From Agrobacterium tumefaciens (GTDB lineage Bacteria > Pseudomonadota > Alphaproteobacteria > Rhizobiales > Rhizobiaceae), in contig NZ_CP039888.1 in the NCBI RefSeq assembly GCF_005221325.1, positions 682,001 to 746,000 of the forward strand: a stretch of 64,000 bases of DNA, written 5' to 3'. The notes under the pieces were generated by a model. The model had not been told where the DNA came from. It saw nothing but the letters and a program-made list of their open reading frames with translations, and ran no database searches. The stretch's first letter is position 1. Every line of letters starts with the position of its first letter. Below, piece after piece: positions 28,756 through 37,366 of this stretch. The translations under genes were made by a program, and so were the position numbers.

Positions 28756-29595
28756 ATGACAGGCAAGATACTCGTAATCGGTTCGACAGGCACCATCGGC
28801 ACGCCGCTGGTCAAGGCGCTGGTGGCCAAGGGCGAAAGCGTGAAGGCGGCGTCGCGCAGCGGTAACGCAACGGACGGCGCGGAAGGCGTGCGCTTCGATT
28901 ATACCGACCGCGCCACTTTCGCGGATGCATTTGACGGCGTCGACCGGCTGTTCCTGATCCTCGCCGGCGGGCGTCTCGATGCCATCGACGCGCTGACCCC
29001 CGTCGTCGAAGAGGCCGCGCGCCGCAAGGTGAAGATCGTCTTCCTCAGCGTTCTCGGTGTCGATGCCGACGATTCCATTCCCTATCGCCAGATCGAACTG
29101 AAGATCATTGCGTCAGGCACGCCTTACGTCATCCTGCGCCCCAACTGGTTCGCCGATAATTTCCACAGCTACTGGAAGGCCGGCATCGAACATGGTCAGA
29201 TCGCCGTTCCGGCCGGCGAGGGCAAATCGAGCTTCATCGACGTGCGCGATATCGCCGACAGTGCCGCCGCAGCACTCACCTCTGACGCCTTCAATGGCAA
29301 GGCCTTCAACCTCACGGGCCCGAAGGCGTTCGGTTACGCCGAGGCGGCCGCACTGATTGCGCAGGCTATCGGCAAGCCGGTGTCTTATAGCGCCGTTTCG
29401 GATGAGGTCTTCATCGGCATCCTCACCGGCGCCGGCGTGCCGCAGGACTACGCGTCCTTCCTCGCCTCGATCTTCTATCCCGTGCGTGAAGGCTGGACGG
29501 CCGTGGTGACCGGCGACGTGGAAGCGCTGACCGGCCACGCCCCGCGTTCGCTGGAAACCTATATCGCCGACAATCTGGACCGCTTGAAGGGCTGA
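28756..29595 (+). CDS. NmrA-like/SDR-type NAD(P)-binding oxidoreductase
   Basis: A 279-residue protein with an N-terminal Rossmann fold (ILVIGSTGTIGTPLVKALVA), KIVFLSVLGVDADDSIPYRQ in the central sheet and RPNWFADNF as in the NmrA/atypical SDR group. Members reduce quinones or act as redox sensors; the catalytic Tyr-x3-Lys of classic SDRs is not seen. AAGGAG precedes ATG 28756. Divergent from an HxlR regulator, the typical arrangement for such a QOR2-like target. Confidence 0.85.
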   Translation: MTGKILVIGSTGTIGTPLVKALVAKGESVKAASRSGNATDGAEGVRFDYTDRATFADAFDGVDRLFLILAGGRLDAIDALTPVVEEAARRKVKIVFLSVLGVDADDSIPYRQIELKIIASGTPYVILRPNWFADNFHSYWKAGIEHGQIAVPAGEGKSSFIDVRDIADSAAAALTSDAFNGKAFNLTGPKAFGYAEAAALIAQAIGKPVSYSAVSDEVFIGILTGAGVPQDYASFLASIFYPVREGWTAVVTGDVEALTGHAPRSLETYIADNLDRLKG

Positions 29596-29618
29596 GGTTC
29601 AAAGCGGTCCCGCCGCGC

Positions 29619-31280
29619 TCACGCCGGATCGGTGGAGCCGCGGCGGGCCTTGAAGAGCATCTTCAACCGCTGGATATCCTCCGCATTCCAACCCTCCGGC
29701 TGGGTCACCTCCATCCAGGCGTCGATATAATGTTCCGGCGCATAGACGTGGCCATAGCCCATCGGCGCCGTGGTCGCGGCGGCGACATCGAGACCGAGCT
29801 GCAGCAGGGTGACGACCGGGAACCAGCGGAAGGACGTGGAAACGTCAGGACCGTGATGCACCATCCATTGCGGCCGCCGGTAAAGCGAGGCGGCCTCGAA
29901 GAAGGTGATGGGGTCGCTGGCATATTGCAGATAGACGATCCGCATTGGACCCCAGTCCACACCCGGCATATGGGCTGTCGTATATTGGTTGGCGAAGCGG
30001 ATGACGGAGGAATCGCGGAAGCGCGGCAACCATTCCGCCGTGTCCTTGACCCGGCCATTGGTGGCCATGCGCCAGGTGGGGCTGGAAAAGGGCGGTCCGC
30101 TCCACAGTGCGCCCTGGAACGGGTCGGACAGCACGTCATAGAGATCGGAGGATTTCTGCGAATTGAGCGAACCGAGGCTGAGGCCATGCAGGTAGAGCTT
30201 CGGCCGCGTTTCCTTCGGCAAGGTGGTCCAGTAGCCATAGATGGCTTCGAACAGGGCGCGTGCCGTCTCGACGCCGTAATCCGGTTCGGTCAGCAGCGCG
30301 ATCCAGCTGGAAAGATAGGAATATTGCACGGCGACGCTGGCGATATCGCCATCATGCAGATATTCCACCGTATCAAGCGCTTCCGGATCGATCCAGCCGG
30401 TGCCTGTGGGGATGACAACGAGCAGCACCTTGCGCTCGAAACCGCCGACCCGCTTCAGTTCCTCCAGCGCCAGGGAGGCTCGCTCTTCGGGCGTGGCGGC
30501 GGAATTGAGGCCCGCATAGACCCGAAGTGGTTCCTTCGCCGGGCGATGGGTGAAGGCGGAAATCTGCGTGCCGGCCGGCCCTTCTGCGACGAATTCTCGC
30601 CCGCGGCGGCCGAGAGATTCCCATGTCATCAACGAGGCGTTGCTGCCGGTTTTCAGCGGATCGGCCGGGCGCGGCACGTCAGGCTCGATCAGCGAATCCA
30701 CCTGTTTCAGCGAGGAATCGGCAAATCTGAGGCCGATATCGAAAATCAGCCCGTTGAGCAGCATCCATGACAGCACGATGGCGGCGGCGATGCCGAGAAC
30801 ATTGGCCAGCCGGCGCGGCAGGAAATGCCGGCTGCGGGCGGCGAAGAACCGGCGGATCAGCTGGAAAAGCCGCCCAGTGCCGATGAGGAGAGCCGCCACC
30901 AGCACGGCAAGGCCGCCGGTCTTGGTGGGATGGGCGCTGGGCAGCGGATCGAGCTCCATCAGGACCCGGATCGAATTCTGCCAGTCTTTCGCCTGCCACA
31001 GGAACGCGATGGCGGTAATCGCGGCGGCAAGCGCGATGAGAAAACGAACGCCCCGGACATTATGACGCGAGGGTTCGGGCAGCTCCAGGTAGGTCCAGAT
31101 GGCATGCAGGGCGACGCCGATCATGTAGCCGATGGCGAAGGAAAAACCGCATAAAACGCCTTGCATCAGCCATGTACGCGGCAAGAGCGAGGGTGTGAGA
31201 GAAGCGCAGAAGAGAACCGTGCCGAAGACGATGCCGGTTGCCGAAAGACCCGCAAACAACCGCTCAACCCATTGTTTCAC
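29619..31280 (-). CDS. Membrane alpha/beta-hydrolase family protein (Abhydrolase_9)
   Basis: About 553 residues. The N-terminal half is a membrane domain with about five helices (CASLTPSLLPRTWLMQGVLC begins the characteristic block), matching the Abhydrolase_9 N-terminal domain; the C-terminal half has the alpha/beta-hydrolase fold with the nucleophile elbow LHGLSLGS and an ALWSGPPFSSPTWR block. Substrate unknown. The start is inferred: the frame is open to 31466, but the family begins near residue 63 of that frame, and AAGGGG precedes TTG 31283/GTG 31280; the upstream extension is AT-rich and looks like promoter DNA of the GTA cluster. Confidence 0.75.
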   Translation of the reverse strand: MKQWVERLFAGLSATGIVFGTVLFCASLTPSLLPRTWLMQGVLCGFSFAIGYMIGVALHAIWTYLELPEPSRHNVRGVRFLIALAAAITAIAFLWQAKDWQNSIRVLMELDPLPSAHPTKTGGLAVLVAALLIGTGRLFQLIRRFFAARSRHFLPRRLANVLGIAAAIVLSWMLLNGLIFDIGLRFADSSLKQVDSLIEPDVPRPADPLKTGSNASLMTWESLGRRGREFVAEGPAGTQISAFTHRPAKEPLRVYAGLNSAATPEERASLALEELKRVGGFERKVLLVVIPTGTGWIDPEALDTVEYLHDGDIASVAVQYSYLSSWIALLTEPDYGVETARALFEAIYGYWTTLPKETRPKLYLHGLSLGSLNSQKSSDLYDVLSDPFQGALWSGPPFSSPTWRMATNGRVKDTAEWLPRFRDSSVIRFANQYTTAHMPGVDWGPMRIVYLQYASDPITFFEAASLYRRPQWMVHHGPDVSTSFRWFPVVTLLQLGLDVAAATTAPMGYGHVYAPEHYIDAWMEVTQPEGWNAEDIQRLKMLFKARRGSTDPA

Positions 31281-31501
31281 CAACTTGACTTGCCCCTTTG
31301 CTCCACCGCTTGCGGCGCGAGTGTAATATGTGGCGGGGAAGGGTGCAAATACTGTCGTCAGGATAAAAATCACAAAGATAGGAAAATAATCCTTTACAGC
31401 GTGACGGTGGTTTGATAGTGTTTGGTTACGGTCGGAGATTTGCGGCTGACAGAGGGTTTGACCCACTTACCTCGTTAACTAATCGCTCGCAGGCCAATTC
31501 C

Positions 31502-32026
31502 ATGACAAGCTCTCACAATTGCGATCCGGCGCTCTACGGAGCCTGGCCGGAGACGCCCGCTTATGCCGGTGAGGACATGCCGGAAGCTGCGCCCGAAACC
31601 AAATCGCGGGCCGACAGGCTGGCCGCGGAGGATGCGGCGCGCAACGGCAGTCTTCGACAATTGCTGAACGAGCTGACGGTGGAGATGCGCGAGCAATTCT
31701 CGATGTACCGCAATCTGCGGGAGGCGGGCGAGGCGGGGCTTTTGCCCGATGCCGACGATGCGCAGGCCAAGCAGGCGCGCGCCGACGTTAAAATCGCAAC
31801 GGATCAATTGTCGCTCATCGTCCGCACGCTGGAACGGATCGACGCCCTGCAACGGGTTCTGGCAGAGGAGCGGCAGGCGCTTATGGACGAGGATGAAAAC
31901 GATACGGAAGATTACGAGGCGGCGGTGGCGCATTTTCTTGGACGTATCGACGATTTGGCCGAGCAGAAATGCCGCGAGAGGCTGGAGGCGATAGTCGCAT
32001 CCGGCACTGCGGCGGAGTCTGACTGA
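31502..32026 (+). CDS. GTA gp1-position protein, probable small terminase subunit
   Basis: A 174-residue, mostly helical protein with a disordered N-terminus and a long central helical region (AARNGSLRQLLNELTVEMRE, DVKIATDQLSLIVRTLERID) likely to form a coiled coil. Small terminase subunits recognise DNA and assemble as rings; in RcGTA the gene immediately before TerL (g1) encodes this role, and the location here is the same. Sequence alone does not prove it. Start ATG 31502 in a frame that is open further upstream. The 222-base region before it, between two divergent genes, holds the GTA promoter. Confidence 0.6.
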   Translation: MTSSHNCDPALYGAWPETPAYAGEDMPEAAPETKSRADRLAAEDAARNGSLRQLLNELTVEMREQFSMYRNLREAGEAGLLPDADDAQAKQARADVKIATDQLSLIVRTLERIDALQRVLAEERQALMDEDENDTEDYEAAVAHFLGRIDDLAEQKCRERLEAIVASGTAAESD

Positions 32027-32029
32027 GAA

Positions 32030-33289
32030 ATGGTGGAAGCTTCCACGGAAGCCAATCTGCAGGAACAGGTCTTCAACCTGCTGCGTGACTGGCGTTTCAT
32101 CGGCAACCTGCCGCAGCAGGCGCCGGAAGGCGACTGGCGGACATGGCTGCTGATCGGCGGGCGCGGTTCCGGCAAGACCCGTGCCGGGGCCGAATGGGTG
32201 CACGCCGTTGCTTCCGCCGGCAAACAATCGGATCTGCGCATCGCGCTGGTGGCTGAAACGCTGGGCGATGCCCGCGAGGTGATGATCGACGGCATTTCCG
32301 GCATCTGCCGCATCGCCCGCCGCCATCGACCCGCCTTCGAAGTGTCGCGTCGCCGGCTCCTCTGGCCGAATGGCGCGATGGCGCAGGTGTTTTCCTCGGA
32401 AGACCCCGAAAGCCTGCGTGGCCCGCAATTCCACATGGCCTGGGCGGATGAGCTGGGCAAATGGAAATATCCGCAGGAAACCTGGGACATGCTGCAATTC
32501 GGCCTGCGTCTGGGCGAGGCACCACGGCAATTGGTGACCACCACGCCGCGGCCCATTCCGTTGCTGAAGGCGTTGCTTTCCGATCCGACAAGCCGGGTGG
32601 CGCGGATGCCGACGGCCATGAATGCCCAGAACCTTTCGCCCGGCTTCCTGAAGGCCATGGAGGAGCGTTACGGCGGCACGCGGCTCGGCCGTCAGGAAAT
32701 CGGCGGCGAGCTGATCGATGAGCGGGAAGGCGCGCTGTGGAAACGCGCCGATCTGGAGGCGATCGTCGAGGCGACGCATGAGCCGTTGTCGCGCATCGTG
32801 GTTGCGGTCGATCCGCCGGCCGGTGTGGGCGAGAATTCCTGCTGCGGCATCGTCGTGGCAGGGCTTGGCATGTCCGGGCGGCTCACGGTGCTTGCGGATT
32901 GCTCCGTGGAGGGCGAAACGCCGGCCGGCTGGGCCCGCGCCGTGGTTGCCGCCTTCCGCCGCCACGAGGCCGACCGGGTGGTGGCTGAGGTCAACCAGGG
33001 TGGCGAAATGGTGCGGGCGATGCTGCAGAGCATAGACGCCAACCTTCCGCTGACGCTGGTGCGCGCCAGCCGCGGCAAATTCACCCGCGCCGAGCCGGTC
33101 GCAGCCCTCTATGAGCAGGGCCGAGTGCGCCACGCGGCGCGGTTTGAAAAGCTGGAGGACCAGATGACGGATTTCGGACCCGACGGTCTTTCGTCAGGAC
33201 GCTCGCCGGATCGGCTGGACGCGCTCGTCTGGGCGATCACGGCGCTGACGACGATGGTGGTGAGTGAACCGAAGGTGCGGGGGATGTAA
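32030..33289 (+). CDS. GTA large terminase (gp2)
   Basis: A 419-residue phage-type DNA-packaging ATPase/nuclease. Walker A is GGRGSGKTRAGAEW (Lys49), Walker B is around HMAWADELGKW (Asp-Glu), and coupling motif TTTPRPIPLLKALL follows. The C-terminal nuclease domain has RIVVAVDPPAGVGEN with the conserved Asp and VVAEVNQGGEM. In GTAs it packages random cell DNA by a headful process. It starts 3 bases after the gp1 stop. All motor motifs look intact. Confidence 0.92.
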   Translation: MVEASTEANLQEQVFNLLRDWRFIGNLPQQAPEGDWRTWLLIGGRGSGKTRAGAEWVHAVASAGKQSDLRIALVAETLGDAREVMIDGISGICRIARRHRPAFEVSRRRLLWPNGAMAQVFSSEDPESLRGPQFHMAWADELGKWKYPQETWDMLQFGLRLGEAPRQLVTTTPRPIPLLKALLSDPTSRVARMPTAMNAQNLSPGFLKAMEERYGGTRLGRQEIGGELIDEREGALWKRADLEAIVEATHEPLSRIVVAVDPPAGVGENSCCGIVVAGLGMSGRLTVLADCSVEGETPAGWARAVVAAFRRHEADRVVAEVNQGGEMVRAMLQSIDANLPLTLVRASRGKFTRAEPVAALYEQGRVRHAARFEKLEDQMTDFGPDGLSSGRSPDRLDALVWAITALTTMVVSEPKVRGM

Positions 33290-33356
33290 GCCCGTCGATT
33301 ATTGGCTTCTGCGCATGAGAGCCGATCGGCTTTCAAGCGAGCGTTCGCCGCTTGTT

Positions 33357-33379
33357 TCTTCTCCCCGGCGGGGAGAAGA
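33357..33379. repeat. Type B palindrome after the large terminase gene
   Basis: TCTTCTCCCC (33357-33366), loop GGC, GGGGAGAAGA (33370-33379), the same element as at 26456. It lies 67 bases after the large terminase stop, so transcripts may end or be processed between gp2 and the rest of the GTA cluster. Confidence 0.65.
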
Positions 33380-33422
33380 GATTTTCGGCACCGTATCCGC
33401 CCAAAAGCGGGCGTCCGATGTC

Positions 33423-33530
33423 TTACTTCTTTGGAGACTGCGCCGGTTTCGGCTGGGAGCCGGTTTCGCGCATCTGGCGCCACTCGTTTTCGAGGCGGTC
33501 ATAGACGGTCTGGGGGATTGTCGCTGTCAT
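33423..33530 (-). CDS. Small ORF (35 aa) antisense in the GTA gap
   Basis: A 35-codon ORF read leftward, beginning MTATIPQTVYDRLENEWRQM and ending with a Pro/Lys tail SPKK before TAA. AAGGAGGA lies about 8 bases before ATG 33530, an excellent ribosome-binding site, which is the main support. No family recognised. It sits within the interruption between gp2 and the portal gene, on the opposite strand to the GTA genes. Confidence 0.45.
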   Translation of the reverse strand: MTATIPQTVYDRLENEWRQMRETGSQPKPAQSPKK

Positions 33531-33647
33531 GGTGGCATTCCTCCTTGAATGGTTACGCGGGCTGGATTGCGCGGTGAATGGAGTTAGCGCGCTAAGGTTC
33601 CGGAATTCAAGGAATTTTTTACCCCAAAACCCCGGGCGGCGGATTAA

Positions 33648-33675
33648 AATCGATTAAGGTTTTTTCAAATCGATT
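33648..33675. promoter_or_regulatory. Twin AATCGATT palindromes upstream of the endolysin gene
   Basis: AATCGATT at 33648-33655 and again at 33668-33675, exactly 20 bases apart (two helical turns), in a short AT-rich tract about 67-94 bases before the endolysin start. Repeated palindromes at helical spacing are typical of a cooperative repressor or activator site. Confidence 0.4.
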
Positions 33676-33741
33676 TAGTTGTGACGGCCGTCATGGGGAA
33701 AAACCGGGCGTCCTGTCGCCCGTCACTTTCAGGAGCCTTTC

Positions 33742-34380
33742 ATGGCCTATGACGAGGCGCGATTCTTCGCGTCGGTGCGAATTTCCATTTTCGGGGGCCG
33801 CCTGCGCGCGCCCCAGCTTGCTGGCACGAAAACGGTGCTTGCCGGTTTCGAAAAGGCGCTGCCGGGCGGTGATCCGCGCTGGCTGGCCTATATGCTGGCA
33901 ACGGCCTTTCACGAGACGGCGGCGACCATGCAATCGGTGCGCGAGACATTGGCGGCAAGCGACACCGAAGCGATCGTGAGGCTCGACCGCGCTTTTGCGG
34001 CGGGCAGGCTGCCCATGGTACGCAAACCCTATTGGCGGCTCGATGCTGAAGGGAAAAGCTGGCTGGGGCGTGGCCTCGTGCAACTGACCCATCACCGTAA
34101 CTACGAAGCCATGTCGGCGCTGACGGGCGTCGACCTTGTGAAGCGTCCCGAGCGGGCCATGGAGGCGGACGTGGCAACGGCGATCCTGATCCACGGCATG
34201 ATGGCCGGCAGCTTCACCGGGCGCAGGCTTTCCGAATTCTTCAGCGGCGAGCGCGAGGATTGGGATGGTGCACGCGCCATCATCAATGGCAGCGACCGGG
34301 CGCGGCTGATCGGCAGTTACGGACGGGCATTTCATCGCGCCCTTGTCACGGCACGGATTGAACCGGCGCAAGCCAGGTGA
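33742..34380 (+). CDS. GH19-type endolysin/chitinase-like lysozyme
   Basis: A 212-residue protein whose N-terminal half contains LAYMLATAFHETAATMQSVR, with the HET motif holding the proposed catalytic glutamate, and the GH19 signature GRGLVQLTHHRNYEAMSALT followed by the GVDLVKRPERAMEADVATAI block. This family includes chitinases and phage endolysins that cut peptidoglycan. No signal peptide, so release would need a holin, and a holin-like gene closes the GTA cluster. AGGAG precedes ATG 33742. It sits between gp2 and the portal gene, where RcGTA has no such gene. Confidence 0.8.
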   Translation: MAYDEARFFASVRISIFGGRLRAPQLAGTKTVLAGFEKALPGGDPRWLAYMLATAFHETAATMQSVRETLAASDTEAIVRLDRAFAAGRLPMVRKPYWRLDAEGKSWLGRGLVQLTHHRNYEAMSALTGVDLVKRPERAMEADVATAILIHGMMAGSFTGRRLSEFFSGEREDWDGARAIINGSDRARLIGSYGRAFHRALVTARIEPAQAR

Positions 34381-34436
34381 TAACTCGTTACCGTACCGAA
34401 AAGGCTGCCTTCGAATTTTGCATGACAGGTGACACC

Positions 34437-34745
34437 GTGATCCGCCATATCGTCTTTTTCACCGTTCCCGAAGAAAACCGCGACGCCGTGCGCAAGGGGC
34501 TTTCCGGCCTCACCGCGATCCCGCATGCGCTGAAGCTGGAAATCGGCGAGAATGTCAAAAAAGACCAATGGGGCAACTCCGTCGATTTCATCGTCTACGG
34601 CGAGTTTGAAAACGAGGCGGCGCTGGCGGCCTATAAGGCAGATCCGGCCTATGACCTTTCGACCCGCACGGTAAAGCCCCTGCGCGAGACCCGTGTTGCG
34701 GCCGATTTCAACAGCGATACGGCGGTGAAGGCCCCGATCCGGTAA
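34437..34745 (+). CDS. Dabb (stress-responsive A/B barrel) family protein
   Basis: About 102 residues in the dimeric alpha/beta-barrel fold: IRHIVFFTVPEENRDAVRKG, LKLEIGENVKKDQWGNSVDF and a C-terminal PLRETRVAADFNS. Dabb proteins are small cytosolic proteins of mostly unknown function, some linked to stress. The start GTG 34437 is taken because the family begins with (M)IRHIVFF and AGGTGA lies 4 bases upstream; ATG 34422 is in frame. It is inserted, with the endolysin gene, between GTA gp2 and gp3. Confidence 0.8.
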   Translation: MIRHIVFFTVPEENRDAVRKGLSGLTAIPHALKLEIGENVKKDQWGNSVDFIVYGEFENEAALAAYKADPAYDLSTRTVKPLRETRVAADFNSDTAVKAPIR

Positions 34746-34840
34746 CATCTCATTTCGTCCGCGAAGTGACGCGGACGCACACTTAGTCTACTGACAACGG
34801 GCGCAAACCTTCCTCCGTCATAGGGCTCAGGCCCCTCCGC

Positions 34841-34975
34841 CCTCATTCCTGTGCTTGTCACAGGAATCCAGTCGACGCGCGTCTGCGCGGCGAGAGAACT
34901 CTTTTCAGCCCAAGGACTTGGGCTGGCTGGATCCCTGTGACGTCCTCGGGCTTGTCCCGGGGAACAGGGATGAGG
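34841..34975. repeat. Complex intergenic palindromic repeat before the portal gene
   Basis: Nested inverted repeats: CCTGTG/CACAGG (34848-34864), CAGCCCAAG/CTTGGGCTG (34906-34914 and 34917-34925), and outer CCTCATTCCTGT versus ACAGGGATGAGG (34841-34852 and 34964-34975). The pattern resembles other rhizobial mosaic repeats and would fold into a long structured RNA. Confidence 0.6.
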
Positions 34976-35017
34976 TCCGGGCGGGAGGCTGAGTCGGAAT
35001 AAAAACAAGGACAACCC

Positions 35018-36184
35018 ATGCGATTTCCCTTCTCCCTGCCGTGGCTGCGCCCGGTGGATGGCAAAGCCGTGCCTGAAAGCCGGAAAATGGCCGAGGGCTT
35101 CATGGCCGTGGCCATGCAGGGCGGGCAGGCCTTCTGGTCCGGCCGTTCCTATGCCGCTCTGGCCCGCGAAGGTTTCATGAAAAACCCGGTCGCCCACCGC
35201 GCTGCCCGCATGGTGGCGGAAACGTCCGCCTCCGTCAGCTGGCTGGTTTATGACGGTGACGAGGAACTGGCCGATCATCCGCTTCTGGCATTGCTGTCGC
35301 AGCCGAGCGCCCATATGGGCGGGCCGGATTTTTTCGAGGCGCTTTATGGCCACCTCATGCTGGCCGGAAACGCCTATATCGAACCGCTGACGGTTGGCGG
35401 ACGGTTGCGCGAGCTGCATCTCCTGAGGCCCGACCGGGTGAGCATCATCGAGGGGGCGGATGGCTGGCCGGCGGCTTATGAATACCGCGCCGAGGGCCGT
35501 GCCGCGCGGCGCATCGCCGCCGAGCGCGATGGGCTGGGGCTTCTGCATCTGAAGCTTTTCCATCCGCTGGACGACCGGGTCGGTTTTGCGCCGCTCGCCT
35601 CCGCGGGTGCGGCGCTTGATCTGCACAATGCCGCAAGCCATTGGAACAAGCGCCTGCTCGACAATTCCGCGCGGCCATCCGGCGCGCTGGTCTATCAGCC
35701 GAAGGAGGGCGGCAATCTCTCCACCGAGCAATATGAGCGGCTGAAGCGCGAGCTGGAGGAGGGCTATCAGGGTGCGATGAATGCCGGCCGGCCGCTGCTT
35801 CTGGAAGGCGGGCTGGACTGGAAGGCCATGGGTCTTTCGCCGCGCGACATGGATTTTCTGGAGGCGCGTAACGGTGCGGCGCGTGATATCGCGCTCTCGC
35901 TCGGCGTGCCGCCGATGCTGATCGGTATTCCCGGTGACAATACCTATGCCAATTACCAGGAGGCGAACCGCGCCTTTTATCGCCTCACCGTGCTGCCGCT
36001 GGTTTATCGCACGGCGTCAAGGCTCTGCGGCTGGCTGGCTCCGGTCTTCGGCGCCGGACTGAGGCTGGAGCCCGATCTCGACAGGATCGCCGGACTTGCG
36101 GGTGAGCGGGATGCGCTCTGGACACGCATCGGCGCGGCATCCTTTTTGAGCGACGAGGAAAAACGCGAAGCCGTCGGTTACTGA
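35018..36184 (+). CDS. GTA portal protein (gp3, HK97 family)
   Basis: A 388-residue HK97-type portal protein: MAEGFMAVAMQGGQAFWSGR near the start, NPVAHRAARMVAETSASVSW, AGNAYIEPLTVGGRLRELHL and LGVPPMLIGIPGDNTYANYQ, all characteristic. The portal ring is the DNA entry point at one capsid vertex and joins head and tail. AAGGA precedes ATG 35018. The C-terminus is short but complete. It restarts the GTA operon after the endolysin/Dabb insertion and repeat. Confidence 0.93.
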   Translation: MRFPFSLPWLRPVDGKAVPESRKMAEGFMAVAMQGGQAFWSGRSYAALAREGFMKNPVAHRAARMVAETSASVSWLVYDGDEELADHPLLALLSQPSAHMGGPDFFEALYGHLMLAGNAYIEPLTVGGRLRELHLLRPDRVSIIEGADGWPAAYEYRAEGRAARRIAAERDGLGLLHLKLFHPLDDRVGFAPLASAGAALDLHNAASHWNKRLLDNSARPSGALVYQPKEGGNLSTEQYERLKRELEEGYQGAMNAGRPLLLEGGLDWKAMGLSPRDMDFLEARNGAARDIALSLGVPPMLIGIPGDNTYANYQEANRAFYRLTVLPLVYRTASRLCGWLAPVFGAGLRLEPDLDRIAGLAGERDALWTRIGAASFLSDEEKREAVGY

Positions 36185-36382
36185 ACAGACGGAACCGCGC
36201 CCCGGAAGCAGGCGATATCCAGCTGAATCATTTTCTGAAGAAGCGGACTCTCTTTGTGAGGTCTTCCGCCCAAGCGATTCCGAAGATTCGAAAAATCACA
36301 GAAGCGCAGACGCGCAAAAAGCGCCTGCGGGCGGCGCGATGCGTTCGCCCGATTGCAACATCCTAAACGGGAATGATTACCC

Positions 36383-36703
36383 ATGTCTGAATTCGCCAAT
36401 GAGGCCGGCATCTGGGCCGCCCGCATCACCGGCGCCGTGGCGGGCGCGGGTGTCTCACTCGTTTATCTGCTGCCGAAAAGCAAACGCGAGGCGGCGAGCC
36501 GTTTCGTCACCGGCGTTTCCTGCGGCATGATCTTCGGCGGGCCGATCGGCCTGTGGATCGTGCAGCAGCTCGATATTGCCGGGGCACTATCAGGCCGGGA
36601 AATCATGGTGGCCGGTTCTGCCGCCGCCAGCATGGGCGCCTGGTGGGGGCTGGGCGTTCTGGTGCGCATCGCCGAGCGATACGGCACGCGCCCGCGCGCC
36701 TGA
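36383..36703 (+). CDS. DUF6107-type small membrane protein at the GTA gp3.5 position
   Basis: A 106-residue protein with two or three hydrophobic stretches (GAVAGAGVSLVYLLP, RFVTGVSCGMIFGGPIGLWI, AAASMGAWWGLGVLVRIAER), likely membrane-inserted. I recognise it as DUF6107, a small rhizobial family found next to phage-type genes. It lies between portal and protease, the place of RcGTA g3.5, a gene of unclear role. The preceding 198 bases hold no gene; they contain a GGGCG/CGCCC stem near 36334. Confidence 0.6.
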   Translation: MSEFANEAGIWAARITGAVAGAGVSLVYLLPKSKREAASRFVTGVSCGMIFGGPIGLWIVQQLDIAGALSGREIMVAGSAAASMGAWWGLGVLVRIAERYGTRPRA

Positions 36704-36743
36704 CGGGCGTCGTCCTTTCCCCTTCACATCGCAGGAGTTTTTC

Positions 36744-37334
36744 ATGCACGTTTATCGCGGGCCGCGTCCCGCCACGCGCAAATTCGCCAGTCTGGAACTG
36801 CGCGGCATCACCAGCGACGGCACGTTTTCCGGTTATGCCAGCGTCTTCGGCGAGGTCGATCTCGGCAAGGATGTGATCGAACGCGGGGCTTTCCGCCGTT
36901 CCATCGAGGAACGTGGTGCGGCCGGTATCCGCATGCTCTACCAGCATGATCCGGCCGAGCCGATCGGCGCATGGCGCACCATCCGCGAGGACGAGCGCGG
37001 CCTTTATGTCGAAGGCATCCTCGCACCGGGCGTCGCCCGTTCCCGCGAGGTGCATTCGCTGATGAAGACCGGCGCGCTGGACGGGTTGTCGATCGGCTTT
37101 CGCACGGTTCGTTCCAGTAAAGAGGCACGCTCCGGCAAGGGCGCGGGCAGTGGCGTGCGGCGCATTCTCGAAGCCGATCTATGGGAAATCTCGGTCGTGA
37201 CCTTCCCGATGCTGCCTTCGGCCCGCGTCTCCGACGTCAAGCATGCCCGCTTCTTCAGGGACCGCGAGACCGAACTGGTGCGCAGTATGCGCCGCGCCGC
37301 CCGCTCGCTGTTCGACACAACCTTCAAACGCTGA
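36744..37334 (+). CDS. GTA prohead protease (gp4, HK97 family)
   Basis: About 196 residues. The phage prohead protease core is clear: GYASVFGEVDLGKDVIERGA, MLYQHDPAEPIGAWRTIRED (with the catalytic His), SREVHSLMKTGALDGLSIGF (catalytic Ser) and DLWEISVVTFPMLPSARV. It cleaves the scaffolding part of the capsid protein during maturation. GCAGGAG precedes ATG 36744, which starts the conserved part; the frame is open further upstream. It is followed at once by the capsid gene. Confidence 0.92.
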   Translation: MHVYRGPRPATRKFASLELRGITSDGTFSGYASVFGEVDLGKDVIERGAFRRSIEERGAAGIRMLYQHDPAEPIGAWRTIREDERGLYVEGILAPGVARSREVHSLMKTGALDGLSIGFRTVRSSKEARSGKGAGSGVRRILEADLWEISVVTFPMLPSARVSDVKHARFFRDRETELVRSMRRAARSLFDTTFKR

Positions 37335-37366
37335 CCCTCCAGGTATCAACGAACAAGGAAAACCAC

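Noticed and set aside
36178..36429. An 83-codon minus-strand frame between the portal and DUF6107 genes
   Set aside because: Overlaps the real start of the DUF6107 gene and lacks a ribosome-binding site and family similarity.
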